Positions 36,593 through 48,563 are shown, numbered from the stretch's first letter. The stretch: DNA of 64,000 bases from Sipunculus nudus (GCA_026874595.1 CM049321.1:7192979-7256978); one strand, 5' to 3'. Program-made: numbers and translations. Notes: generated from the sequence alone by a model not told the origin.

Positions 36593-39461
36593 GTGAGTAT
36601 CGACTGGTAACCTATACAAATATAAATATACATGTACGATTTATGCGATTAGGAACCCTTGCATTCATTAATATGTACCGTATGGGTGAAGCTCGTGTAC
36701 ACATGTATGATTCTAAATGGCTGCATTATTTCTTGAGGCTTAATATTCAGCATTTGTATACAGAGAGAAAAACCGTTAACATGAACCAAATTAACAACAG
36801 CTCCTTGTAACGGGTATCCCTCTATAACGTGCGTCTCTCGATTCAGGTATATTCTATTAACGGGCAACTCTCTCTGACGGGCATCTCTCTATTCTCTCTT
36901 TTGCGAACACCTCCCTGTTACAGGTAACTCACTATTACGGAAGCCTAGGTGTGTCTCGTAAAAGTGTTTCTTAAATTCTGATTTCGGGATGTTTCGACCC
37001 GGACTTATTGTATTCTCCCTGGCTAGGCTAGTTTATTGGGAAACTTACGAAGCAGTCCGCCCCATAAGTCCTGTAAAAATTGTCTGTGTACGTGGCCTGG
37101 AACGACTCGTACAACAATTCAGTGAAAGTGATACTCGTGCTGCATTTCTTACCTCCGGAATTTATGGTCATCACCAGATGTAAATTGGTAAAACGATGTA
37201 AAACGACTTTCTAACTTTCGGCACCAAGTCAAAAGAATAAACATAGTGACCGGATGTAATAGTAACATGTAAGAGGAACTGACTTATAATATATGTTTCA
37301 TGTCACCATTGTTTAATTTTATTTGATAATAAAAAAAAATATTATTTTCACTCTTTTAATGCTTGTTTCACCGTTTGCTCCTTGCATCCCGTCATTTCCG
37401 TAGATAAAGGTGAAGGTCGCCACGTGGGACGAATGGGGTTATTCCCACAACCCCCAGTTCGCCAGTGGTGAAAACAACTTTCCACTTGTCAACTCGTACT
37501 TAACATATTACCCAGGGGTAACGAATGCAGCATCAATACGTACTGACCAGACGCTTCATGGTTTCCTTGTGGTCAATATCCTAAAGAAAAGTTTGTAGGG
37601 AAAGTGTTCGCTTTATTCGATAGCACAATCAATATTATGGTAGTCTACTTGAATATCATGTTCCTTTTAGAAATATTGTCACACTTTAGATTCCTTTGCT
37701 ATACTTTCACCAGGAGGGATTATGATTGTGTCTTTGTTCTCTACCTGGTTGGTTTGTGCGTTAACAACTTTATAAAAAAAATACCAATTAGGGTTCTGGT
37801 GATGTTTTGTGGAAGGTTATGGGTAAAACCCAAGTTATACACTGATTCATTTATGTTTTCATTAAAAAAATTCTTTACCATTGATAGACAGGACAGTCAA
37901 GACTAGCGCCATTTCGGCCCTCTGACACTCTGAAAGTCTACGACCAGCGTACTGACTGTCAGAGTGCCGTTAAATCCTTCAGCGAGGAACGCAATTCAAG
38001 GCTCGATCAGGATGGAATTATTTTCGTTATTTCTGACAACGCCTCGTGGTCTAAAAATGCACTGTCACTTGACATTAACCACACCAATCGTTAGCTTATT
38101 TAGTATACTTTCTAACAACACCTAATTTGAGCGAGAAAAGATCCGTTTTAACTCAGAATATTGTTATATGTTTGATGAATTTCTGACCGCATGAATACAA
38201 GCATGGCTCGCGTGGGTCTCTGGACGCAGTCACCTTTTGGTGATACAGGAAATGACTTGATACCATAGAGACTGAGTTTCAGTTATGGGGTGTGATTTCA
38301 CATGTGATCTTCTGTGTCATTTCATCATTTTTAGCCTAAGATTAGGATTTTGGGCTGTTTACCACGATATGAGTGCATCATGAAAGAACACGGCATGTTT
38401 GATGAATTTCTGACCGCATGAATACAAGCATGGCTCGCGTGGGTCTCTGGACGCAGTCACCTTTTGGTGATACAGGAAATGACTTGATACCATAGAGACT
38501 TAGTTTCAGTTATGGGGTGTGATTTCACATGTGATCTTCTGTGTCATTTCATCAATTTTAGCCTAAGATTAGGATTTTGGGCTGTTTACCACGATATGAG
38601 TGCATCATGAAAGAACACGGCGATGCTTTCCTCGATATGGCTTGTATCACGACTCTGGTTAGGCTTACCAGCTCAATATAAATGATTACTAAGTCATGTT
38701 GTCCCCGTCTCCTTTCTCTAGTATTAAGGTAACTTTATAAGTAAATTTCCAAATTGAGGAAAGTGACGTAACCTTGCAGATTATTTGGTGCTCTTTTTAT
38801 ACAGAATATGGGCTGAGGTGTGTATGTGGCCTTTAGCTGCTTTTTAATCATTGGTATATTGACCCAACCGTGGATTATATAATTCAAGGAATCTGTAGAG
38901 GGTGATTTTTTATTATTTTTTTCAGTTAACTGGAATGCTGTTGAATCTGCGCCAAGGTCTAAACGGAACCTCTTTGATCTCCAGAGAATTGTGAAGCAGG
39001 TCGCGGATGTGAACGCATTCACTCAACTTTACGGATACGGAAACTACTGCGGATGGGGCGGAAGTGGGGAACCAGTGGATGAAATAGACGAGTATATAAT
39101 ATTTTGTATTTTATCGTAAATATTCTTTAAAATATAGAAGCATATTTCCTTTTTTTAAGAAACTGGAACCAAAACTAGTCACTTATAAGCGTTGATTAGT
39201 CATTTTTTATAATATTCGATAAAACAAATAATGGTTTTTACAAAATTTGTTGTAGTAATAGTTGTAAAAGCAGAACTGTTAATATTATATCATTCTCAAA
39301 TTATTTATTTTAATTAAATTAATTAATTATTTATTTCTCAAGTTTATTTTATTATTTATTACGATAACTAGTATTATAACGATAATAATATAATTATTTA
39401 GATTAGAAACCAGTAGTTATAGAAGTAGTTCTGTTGGTAGTTACCTTCATAATGAATTTAT

Positions 39462-39533
<72 letters not shown>

Positions 39534-39806
39534 TCACGTGTTTCAGGTGCTGTCAGGCCCATGATAGTTGTTATGACAACCGTGGGAGTTGTCGGAATTT
39601 CAAGTGGCTGGGCTATGAGTATTCCTGTATATTGGGCAGTTTATGCTGGTGCAAAGGTTGTTGTCTTGACATTTTTACGCTATTATTATTACAACTCTCA
39701 TTATTATTTATTATGATTATTATAATTATTATGAAAAATAAAATTCATTAATATTTTAGATATATTTTTATTCTTATTCTTATTATAATTACTATTAATA
39801 TTATTA

Positions 39807-39868
<62 letters not shown>

Positions 39869-40115
39869 GTTGGTGTTGTTGTTGTTGTTGTTTAACATTA
39901 TATACATGTATATATACATATATATCCAAACCTCCGAAAGCAAATCTTTGCCCTTAAGCATTTTAGGATTTGTCAGTGTGATGTAATTATAAACAATGAC
40001 ACGTGACGTATTTCCGATTGTAGACAAAAATGACAGTTGCGAGTACAAAGCATGCTGGTGTGACCTGACCTTCGCCTGGTGCATCTGGCACCACCGCCAA
40101 CTCTTATCGGGATGA
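36547..40115 (+). CDS. Secreted phospholipase A2, gene A (4 exons, 137 aa)
   Basis: Coding exons 36547-36592, 38926-39091, 39547-39656 and 40024-40115 (46+166+110+92 = 414 nt) have intron phases 1, 2, 1. The product should cleave the sn-2 acyl ester of phospholipids outside the cell using calcium. Residues 1-15 form the signal; the propeptide ends in RSKR at residue 29; mature length is about 108. The calcium loop is YCGWGGSGEPVD, the catalytic His is in CCQAHDSCY, and the catalytic Asp is in CWCDLTFAWC. The mature part has 12 Cys, consistent with six disulfides. It belongs to the conventional group I/II-like fold, not the bee-venom-type group III. The ATG has A at -3. The exon 3 donor (GTTGTT) is weak. 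Whether it is digestive, immune or toxic cannot be told from sequence. Confidence 0.9.
36780..36955. repeat. Short imperfect tandem repeats, TAACGGGCAACTCTCT type
   Basis: Five to six diverged ~20-30-bp units of TAACGGG(C/T)A(A/T)C(T/C)CTCT, in intron 1 of gene A. The wording resembles the 48904 and 4045 repeats. Confidence 0.5.
37903..38665 (-). mobile_element. SINE-like dispersed repeat, copy A, with internal 227-bp tandem duplication
   Basis: It aligns with 42087-42500 and with 44564-45008 plus 46963-47180 (shared TTTCTGACAACGCCTC, ACCACACCAATCGTTAGC, GACCGCATGAA). The block 38168-38394 is repeated at 38395-38621 with about two mismatches, a very recent duplication. The tRNA-like head seen in copy C is missing here. 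Confidence 0.7.
38926..39091 (+). CDS. sPLA2-A exon 2: propeptide, N-terminal helix, calcium loop
   Basis: The acceptor is TTTTTTTCAG; the donor is GACGA|GTATAT, phase 2. It encodes the RSKR pro-site and YCGWGGSG. Confidence 0.9.
39464..39532. repeat. (TA)n microsatellite in sPLA2-A intron 2
   Basis: About 34 TA units ending 14 bp before the exon 3 acceptor, so repeat length changes could affect splicing. Confidence 0.95.
39547..39656 (+). CDS. sPLA2-A exon 3: catalytic His helix
   Basis: The acceptor is GTTTCAG; the donor is AAAG|GTTGTT. It encodes CCQAHDSCY with seven cysteines in total. Confidence 0.9.
39680..39895. repeat. (ATT)n-rich trinucleotide repeat
   Basis: AT-rich with a long ATT run at 39810-39868 followed by GTTGTT units, in intron 3 of gene A. 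Read on the minus strand it gives a meaningless poly-Asn frame. Confidence 0.9.
40024..40115 (+). CDS. sPLA2-A exon 4: catalytic Asp and C terminus
   Basis: The acceptor is CCGATTGTAG. It encodes CEYKACWCDLTFAWC and ends at TGA 40113-40115. Confidence 0.85.
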
Positions 40116-40474
40116 CCTAGGATGACCTTTACCGTGGATGATCTTTAAATACGGCACAAATCTCGAGGAAGAGTGGCAAATTCAAGAGAGAACGATAAAT
40201 TTAGTATATGGGAATACATTGTCTCCATTAACTGATCTGTTGTGTTATACATATTCTTCGACGGTGCTTGAGTGGGACTACACTGCCACTATTTTATCCC
40301 GAGACAGATGGATGTGTAAGACTGTTAAAGTGCACATATATGAAACATTCTTTTCCCTCTGTCTCTGAATATATATGTCCTATAGGTTTTTGCTATCTAT
40401 AGGATATATAAATTTTATGCTTAAATTATAAGGTAGGCACATATGTTTCTTGTACTGTTGAACATATCACGTTG

Positions 40475-40477
<3 letters not shown>

Positions 40478-40567
<90 letters not shown>

Positions 40568-40580
40568 ATTATTATTATAA
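40478..40580. repeat. (TA)n then (ATT)n
   Basis: About 42 TA units then six ATT units, in the 3' region of gene A. Confidence 0.95.
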
Positions 40581-40617
40581 TTATTAAATGGTTAATTTGA
40601 CACTTTATAAAGTTGCG

Positions 40618-40623
40618 AATAAA
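40618..40623 (+). terminator. Possible polyadenylation signal of gene A
   Basis: AATAAA about 500 bp after the stop, beyond the (TA)n tract. Confidence 0.3.
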
Positions 40624-41119
40624 TATATTTTTATGACAAATCTGTGTCAATAATTTCTTCTCAACAAGAGTACTGATACTAGGGTATATTTCCGTACAGT
40701 AAATTCAAAACAAAATTTATCTGTTAAAATGACCCTGACTATGGATTCTGTACATTGTATAGACAACTCATAGTTGTGTCATTGAATGTATACATTCTTT
40801 GGTTTTAGTCATAAAATGTACACATTCGATACCAATTTAATAAAATGTGATCGAATTATGGTTGCTCGACCAACCGATTGAAAGTACACGGGGAAACTTT
40901 GCTCTGTTTTTTAATCCTAGTTTATGTAATTAAATAAAATACCACCTAAATCAAACTGACCAAAGTAAAGGAAATCAAGAAGTGTTAAACTATGCCAAGA
41001 AGCCTTTTCACTGAGGGCGGGGGCGAGGGGAGGTTGGTTTTTTTTCTCCAGCGGGCCCGACTATCTTTGGTAATTGTGGACTGTGGAATAATCCAAGAGC
41101 TGATTACACTGCGCAGAAT

Positions 41120-41500
41120 CGAATTCACAAGAGTACTACTCTGCTGTTTAGGGTTTGTGGGCAGCAAATTCTGATCCCCACAATGCATCTGCTACATACG
41201 CACGTGGCGTAGGTATATATGAAGTGAAGAGTGTAATAAAGTCCGTTCAAATATGTTGGATAAGAATTTTTTTCAAGGCAAATTACACATACATGGGTGT
41301 TTTTGGGGTAAGGCTTCCACAAAATAAGTAATATTTTGCAAGCATGCGCATGAAAAATGTTAACTGAATGTGTATCCTTGAAATGTAACTAGTTTTGATT
41401 TTAAAGTTTCACAGTTGAGATAAAAATTCTTGGCCGCCCAAAAGTGTAAATCAGGACGAGGTTCGTTTTGAGTAGGAGCGATCTATGGCGGAAGGGTGCA
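41120..41500 (+). repeat. Dispersed repeat family R2, fullest copy
   Basis: It contains TACTCTGCTGTT, CCCCACAATGCA, TACATACGCACGTGGCGTAG, TTTTTCAAGGCAAATTAC, AAGCATGCGCATG and GTAGGAGCGATCTATGGCGG. Five copies occur in this window, in both orientations. Confidence 0.65.
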
Positions 41501-42086
41501 AGGGACCGTTCGTTTAAGTCGTTCAACAACCACATTCATTCATAAAATCGTTTAACTCGGCTGATAACAGGACACAAGTCGTTACCGTTAGATCTATAAA
41601 TATCTTACTGAAAATCCAGACATTTAATGGTGGAATCTCCATGGAAACCCGAGATTAATTCATGGTGACCTGTGTGCTGCAATCTCCTTTATTATGAAAC
41701 CATCTTAAGCACCTTAAAAGTTACACTCTTTACGGTTGCTGAACAATTTCTTGTTAAGGTAAACATGATTAAATTACTGTGTCCTTTGTGAACAGGTATT
41801 CCAGTTAGTATGTAACGTTTTGAGCAAATTGGACCTTTAACTATCATGTGTGATTTCTCAGGAAAATTTGTCTATTTTGAGTAAAATATTTATAATGGAC
41901 CTTTGTGTTTGTTTATCCTGTTTATAGGACTCAATGTATCAGATTCTTCAAACAGATCCAAAAATACCAGGCATCCTAAACTTAAATAAAACACTTATTC
42001 ATTTTAACTTTGGTTGAAGGCCGCCATTACAATATTCACTTGACTTGTTTGTGGCGCTACTGAACCAACCATTAGGACCAACCAAT

Positions 42087-42500
42087 CTAGCGCCAGATCG
42101 GCCCATTGACATTATGGCCAGCTTACTGGCTTGCCAGAGTGCCTTGACATCTATAACTCTGAGGATCGCATTATAAGGCCCCATGAGGATGCAAATATTT
42201 TCGTCATTTTTGACAACGCCTCATTGCTTACAAGTATCATGTCACTTCAAATAAACCCACTAGACCTTTTAATAAGTTTCTTATCTCTCCAACGACACCT
42301 AACATGTGTGTGAAATATTCCGTTGTAACCCAATATATTCGTATATTGTTCTGCGTGTACGGGAGATTTCTGCCTGCGGTCTGCCTGCTGACTGTATGCG
42401 GAGATGCGGTTATAAAGCGTGGCGTGGACTGGCAGGGCGGTCCTCAATTTGGCTTGTGTAACGACTCAGTAGGGGCCCCTAACTGAGTCGTGTTTGTCAC
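42087..42500 (-). mobile_element. SINE-like dispersed repeat, copy B
   Basis: It shares CGCATTATAAGG, GATGCAAATATTTTCGTCAT and TTGACAACGCCTC with copy C. At its right end it shares ACTGAGTCG...TTGTCACGGCTA, the start of the tRNA-like head region. Confidence 0.6.
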
Positions 42501-44563
42501 GGCTACAACCAATGATGGTCGATGTTTTATGAATGTACACCAGGTGTTGCAGTGTGTTGCTAACAAGTGCTCCTGCCTCAGATGTATAAAAAAATTAAAC
42601 TTAAATGCAGGCAAAATGAATTTAATTTCATGTTTTGTGCAGTATATCAAAAGTTGAAGCATTTTCTTATATATGTGGCAAGCTTGCAAAAATTGTCTCT
42701 GGTATCGTAACTGGAAAAAAAATTAAATACATGTAATAAAAAGATTCACCCGCTCGCAAAGTATTTTCTCTAAGTGTCCCGTAAAAAATAATGTGTTGGT
42801 GTGGCCTGCTCTGATTTGTTCATGTATATTACAATATTTTTCGGAGTAAAGCTCATTCATCAAGTGCTGTTTATCAGTAAGGTCCTGTTACAATTTAAAT
42901 GTAAGACTAAGAAATAAATTAACATATGAACATTAGCACCATGAAGACGTAGATAACATATACGACAGTTGAGTTGTATCCTCACACTACTTTTTAGATG
43001 ATCGAGTACACTGATATAAAGATCTGATGAATACAAATATGCCGTCATGAATACCTAAAGTTATAACTTAAAATTTGGTGTAGGTTCGGTTCATGATTCG
43101 GATCCAGGAATGACTTTCAGGAATATTCACAAATGTTCAGTCACACAGGCCTATTGAACATGGGCCGAATAAGTGAATGTAAAAACTTGTCAAGGAACAT
43201 ATACGCAAATGACCTGAGATTATTGGCCCTTAAATGATTGAAAACACGGGTTGCGGTGTAACTCACATTAAGGACTGCCCACAAGGGGGGAGCCTGCTTT
43301 CGCGAGAATGCATATTTCCAGTTCCTGGGTGAATTAACAGTTGCATTCCAGAGTGACCCCTGGATTGAGTGGTCTGGCTTTCACCTGAGGTCACGTAAAT
43401 TGCGGGATTCGAATTTCTGCGTACACTTCAGGGGCTGCGAAGGCAGGTAGTCCCTACCTTTCATCACACCACATCCGTACATCACTGTGTTCTGCAAGGT
43501 TCTGCATAAATTGTCCCAAATGCATGGGATAAAAAACCGGGGTTAATCATGTCACATACAGAATATAAGTCTTGGTTTTAAGCTGCCTGCAGCAATCCCC
43601 GTAGTGTATTCACAGAAATGAAGTCCGATATGAAAATAACCTGAAAACACCTAATAAATGGTGGTTCCCTCTTGGTCCTCATGACGTCGTCAAATAATAG
43701 ACCCTCCTCAGCCTTCCCAGCATGCTTGCCAGGCTGTATAAAGAGTAATTTTCTTAGTTCTTGAGAGTAAGTGCCAATATTTTCACACATTTTGAACATT
43801 TAAATTTTAATCGGATTGAGCCTTGAGGAATGGTGAGCGTCCGTCCGAGATAAGGTGTAAGCACAATATCTTGAAAACGAAACGACATACAGTCACCATA
43901 CTTTCACCATTAATGCATCACATGACTAGTTTAAGTTATATGGGTGACCTTGAAACACGCTTTAAGGTCACAGATGCTATATGCTAAAATGATATTAGCG
44001 TAATAACCTTTACAGGCACAGTCATACTCACACCATTGATGCATCTTTTGAAGGGCCAGGTCAAGTTCGAACATGGATGACCATGCCGCAGTTTTCGAAG
44101 TCAAGATTCATGACTGTTTTTTTTCTGATATTATACTCATCTTATAAGCTCTTTTTAAGTGTCTCTCGGTGGTGAAAGAGCAAAATTTTATTCGTTACAT
44201 GCAGCACGTTTCTATTGTAAATCAAAATATTTTTATTTACAGGGGGGGTGAAAATTGTCGCGCGGGGTGCCTGAGAAACATAACCTTTTTGGCCTTATGG
44301 ATATGAAAAATCAAATAAAAATGCGCATTTTAGAGCGCATGTTTGCCTTCCTGGTCTTTCGGGCTTTTTCATTCTTGTGGCTTTTCTCAGCCCCCTGAGG
44401 ATCATACAACCCAAGCAGCCGTAACAGGCACTAGAAAGTTATTCGCTCTCTATTTTTCTGAAGTCCATGGACAGAACCCTTTCACTGGTGGGTCGAGAGA
44501 GCGCACCCTTGTGGTAGAATTTGACTATGAGACTTAGCCCAGACGGCGGTAAACGGGACGTGA
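42500..44563. other. No gene recognised
   Basis: Holds a possible SINE fragment with GGGATTCGAATTTC (B box-like) near 43400-43416 and a repeat-like segment with AAGGTCACAG / GGTCAAGTTCGAACATGGATG at 43840-44100. No gene family is recognised. Confidence 0.4.
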
Positions 44564-47185
44564 ACTAGCGTCATATCGACCCTCTGGCATTACGATCAGA
44601 TTACTGGCGCCACAATGTCTTTACATCTAAGTCTGAGGAACGCATTATAAGGCATTATAAAGATGCAAATATTTTCGTCATTTCTGACAACGCTTCATGG
44701 CCTACAGGTACACTGTCATTCAATATAAACCACACCAATCGTTAGCATTTTTGTGTACTTTTTTATAATACTAAACATGAGCGGGTAAAGTTCCGTTTTA
44801 TCTTAGCACATTGGTAAACCCCTCGGCATGTTTGTTGAATTTATGACCGCATGAACACAAGCATGGCACGCACGGGTTACAGGACGCAGGCAGCTTGCAG
44901 GCGATACAGGAAATAACACGTGTCCATGGAGACGGTGTTTCAGTTTCGGTTGTGTGCTCACATGTATACTGTTGTATTATTTTTTTTTCCATTCTTAGCA
45001 TAATATTGTACGGTGGCTGATTTAGGACACAGAAAAAAAAATTTTTATCTCGAGATCTCGAGATAACATCTCGAGATCTCGACATAGAATTTCGCAAAAA
45101 AAAAATTTTAGGAAGCAAAAAAAAAATTTTTGAAAGCAAAAAAAAAAAATTTAGGAAGCAAAAAAAAAATTTTTAGGAAGCAAAAAAAAAAAAATTTTAG
45201 GAAGCAAAAAAAAATTTTTAGGAAGCAAAAAAAAAAAATTTTAGGAAGCAAAAAAAAAATTTTTAGGAAGCAAAAAAAAAAATTTTTAGGAAGCAAAAAA
45301 AAAAAATTTTAGAAAGCAAAAAAAAAATTTTTAGGAAGCAAAAAAAAAATTATCTTTCGAGATCTCCAGAAAAAAATTCACACTTGTACGAACCATTCGA
45401 AGCTGAATTGACATAAAACAAAGCAACCTTAAGGGGAAAGTATGCGTTAAGAGTGCTTACTATTGCAATTATAAAACAAAGACCATGTATACTGTGTTTA
45501 ACTGAACCGTAATACAATATAATTAATTTAAAATCAATCAAGTTTGTATATCCCCTGAGATAAGGCGAGTTGAAGAAAAGTTCAATATAAATTCAATATT
45601 TATTATTCATATCCGTAAGGAAGATGTCAAAGCCTAAAGAATCTGAAACATTCTACCTGAACGGCGGATTCGGAGCCATGTCTGTTAAATCACTCAAATA
45701 GAAATGCTTAGGTCTGCATGCATGCATTGTGGGTACCTTATTATTTAAAGAATACAAACAAATATGAGCTTCTTATAGAAACACGCTTTTTGTACAATTT
45801 CTTTCAGCTTTTGTTTCATTGAAATGGTGTGTCGTTTTATGGAACATGTATTAGACCATCATCAATTAAAATATGCTAAAACTGATCACTGTGTTTTCGG
45901 GTAGGTACCTTGGGGGGGGGGGGGGGTCGGGGAGGGACGTTGCTTCAGCCCCTAAAGCTCAAGTCTTGATCCACTATAGCTCTTACTATAGCTCAGATTA
46001 ATTTAATCAACCTATCTTCATAAATGTTTTATATTCATAAATAAACGGTTTAAAATTTCGATCATCTCTCATCATGATTTTTCTTCAGCAAAATGCTCTG
46101 CTTTGGTCTTAAAGTCGCTATTCACCTGCCTTATTTATAGAATCTTTGTAATACAGGCTAACTCTGCATATACATATTAAAGAAGTGAAAGTAATCATAA
46201 ACATAATCTAGGTAAACATAATCTATTAATCTTTCATAAAAATGAGCCAATGCCATGGGTAAAGGCGGTGTCTTTGTCTATATCCACGTTTTTTTATAAC
46301 ATGGGTCCGGGGGGGGGGGGGTGCAAAAATTGCCACGGATCGTAATAGAAAGACGTCCGGCAGAAACATCTGACTTCAATTCAGAGATTACAGATTTCTG
46401 TAAATGACAAATACTGCATTGCTTCACATGCTCTAACGAATATCAACTAGTGATATTTCAATAACTCGGTTACATGTTTTTATCTGTATGTTAACATGCA
46501 CTTGCTCAAGTGGCTTGTATACAAGTAGCCTTTAGATAAAATGTTTATACGTCAAAGTGACGTTATAAGACCCATTCCCAGCTGGGGTTTCTTCCTAAAT
46601 TTTTTTTTTTTGCTTCCTAATTTTTTTTTTTTTTGCTTCCTAAAATTTTTTTTTGCTTCCTAAAATTTTTTTTTTTGCTTCATAAAATTTTTTTTTATGC
46701 TTCCTAAATTTTTTTTTTTTTGCTTCCTAAAATTTTTTTTTTTTTGCTTCCTAAAAATTTTTTTTTTGCTTCCTAAAATTTTATTTTATGCTTCCTAAAT
46801 TTTTTTTTTTTTGCTTCCTAAAATTTTTTTTTTGCTTCCTAAAAATTTTTTTTTGCTTCATAAATTTTTTTTTTTTGCGAAATTCTATGTCGAGATCTCG
46901 AGATGTTATCTCGAGATCACGAGATAAATATTTTTTTTTTCTGTGTCCTAAATCAGCCACCGTAATATTGAGATTATGGGCCGTTTACCACAATTGGAAT
47001 GCAACCTGACGCAAGACCACTGCGATACATTCCTTGATATTACTTGTACCACGACTCGAGTAGGCTCTCCAGCCCAGTTATCCGATTGCCTACTGAGTCG
47101 GGTTGTCACGGCTAGACGTGAACCCACAACTTTGGGGTCGCAAGTGCCGCGCCCTAACCATTACGCCATCACGCCCCACAAAACC
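44564..47185 (-). mobile_element. SINE-like dispersed repeat, copy C, with tRNA-like head, split by a transposon
   Basis: Segments 44564-45008 and 46963-47185 are contiguous in copy A and are interrupted here by the foldback-like element. On the minus strand the head (47185 to about 47090) has an A box-like GATGGCGTAATGGTTAGGGC and a B box-like GGGTTCACGTC, as in tRNA-derived SINEs. Confidence 0.65.
45009..46962. mobile_element. Foldback-like transposon with tandem-repeat arms, 8-bp target duplication
   Basis: Flanked by TAATATTG at 45001-45008 and 46963-46970. The ends are TACGGTGGCTGATTTAGGAC and its near reverse complement. Each arm (about 45009-45360 and 46590-46962) has a CTCGAGATCTCGAG palindrome and 11 or more tandem ~20-bp units of A-run, TTTTAGGAAGC. 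The ~1.2-kb centre has poly-G tracts (45910-45926, 46310-46321) and no transposase. Arms made of short tandem repeats are the hallmark of foldback/Galileo-like elements; the superfamily is inferred, not shown. Confidence 0.75.
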
Positions 47186-47690
47186 GTATTTAAACGGACT
47201 CAGTGGACAGTTTTTAGAAATAAAACGTGTCTAACTATGCTGGGCGTTAATGTTTCAGACCGATACAGAAAACCTCAGGTGTTTAAACATTCTATACACA
47301 CAAAGCCTACAACAATTGTGTACCTTTGAATGTCTCACGATGCATCTTTCTTTCTGGTTTAAATGGTATGTTATGTTGACGTTTCTGTTCAACAGGAGTG
47401 ACAATTAAATGCGTACCCTGTGCAACGTCGACAAGAGGTTATGTATGGTTATATGCGCAGTGTGTTATTCACCACAAAGATAAAAAAGGCAAAGCATTCC
47501 GCCATAAACCGCAAGTAGGAGTTTTTGTTGGCTCTGAAGGAAATATTGAAGAGCTCTTGGCTATAACTTAACCTCGCATAATTGTGGTTGTCAAATAACA
47601 ACAATTATTTTATGACTTCAAAGGAAATACTGAGTGTTTCAGCGCTTATCTTTTAGTTCATGTTTACAGCACGCGGTCTCTGTCTCTCTG

Positions 47691-47693
<3 letters not shown>

Positions 47694-47732
<39 letters not shown>
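47694..47732. repeat. (TC)n microsatellite
   Basis: About 19 TC units, directly outside the inverted repeat at 47733. Confidence 0.95.
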
Positions 47733-47735
<3 letters not shown>

Positions 47736-48383
47736 ACGAAAACGTTCAGTTACATATTTACACGCGTATTCATGCATTTGCAATCTTCAGATGTGATCTG
47801 TCAACGGTTGATGCAGTTATGTAATTATGCATTGACGCACTCAGGTGGAACAGTATGGGGATCACGATTATGCCTGCATTTTCGAAATGATTTCAGACCT
47901 TTTGTTCAGCCTTTGTGACTTAAAGAGATATTAAGGTGACGCCAACCACCGAGAAGATTTATATAGGACTTGCCGGTACCGATTTCAGATCCCGGTTCAG
48001 GAACCACAATAAATCACTTAATCACCTTAAATATGAAAAAGGTTCCGAGCTCTGTAAGTTCATTTAGTTACAGAAGGATCAAAACACCCCGTATTCAATC
48101 AGCTGGCGGGTCCTTAAAAGCGCACCCCGAGAAAGCTCCACAATGGTACGTGTAATCTCTGCCTCGAAGTAAAGGTTCAAATAATAACATTCCATAAGAC
48201 ACAAAGGCTGAATAAATCATTTCGAAATGCAGGCATAATCCTGATCCCCGTTCATTTCCACCTGACCATGGCAGAGTGCGTCAAGGCTTAATTACATAAC
48301 TGCATCAACCGTTGACAGATCACATCTGAAGACTGCGAATGCATGAAAACACGTGTTAATGTGTAATTGAACATTTTCGTAAA
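47733..48383. mobile_element. Inverted-repeat element, ~190-bp arms
   Basis: The left arm 47733-47925 is closely matched by the reverse complement of 48190-48383, with a near-identical core TCTTCAGATGTGATCTGTCA. The central ~265 bp is unique. A 12-bp gap in the left arm and other indels show the arms have diverged. No target duplication seen. Confidence 0.65.
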
Positions 48384-48459
48384 TAATCACTATGTAACAG
48401 CTCTTAGCATCCCGCTAATAGGCCACTACTGGATCCGTTCTGCAAACATATAAATGATC

Positions 48460-48461
48460 GG

Positions 48462-48514
<53 letters not shown>

Positions 48515-48563
48515 ACATATACATGTATATATATATACATGTATTTATACATATATATATATT

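Noticed and set aside
39704-40084. 126-aa poly-Asn protein on the minus strand
   Set aside because: Pure translation of the ATT repeat, antisense to sPLA2-A exon 4 and intron 3.
43640-43740. Possible minus-strand exon with acceptor TTTATACAG and frame PGKHAGKAEEGLLFDDVMRT
   Set aside because: Isolated, no partner exons or family match. Kept only as a weak note.
45108-45312. Lys/Phe-rich repetitive proteins over 45108-45312 and 46788-47009
   Set aside because: By-products of the 20-bp repeats in the foldback-like arms.
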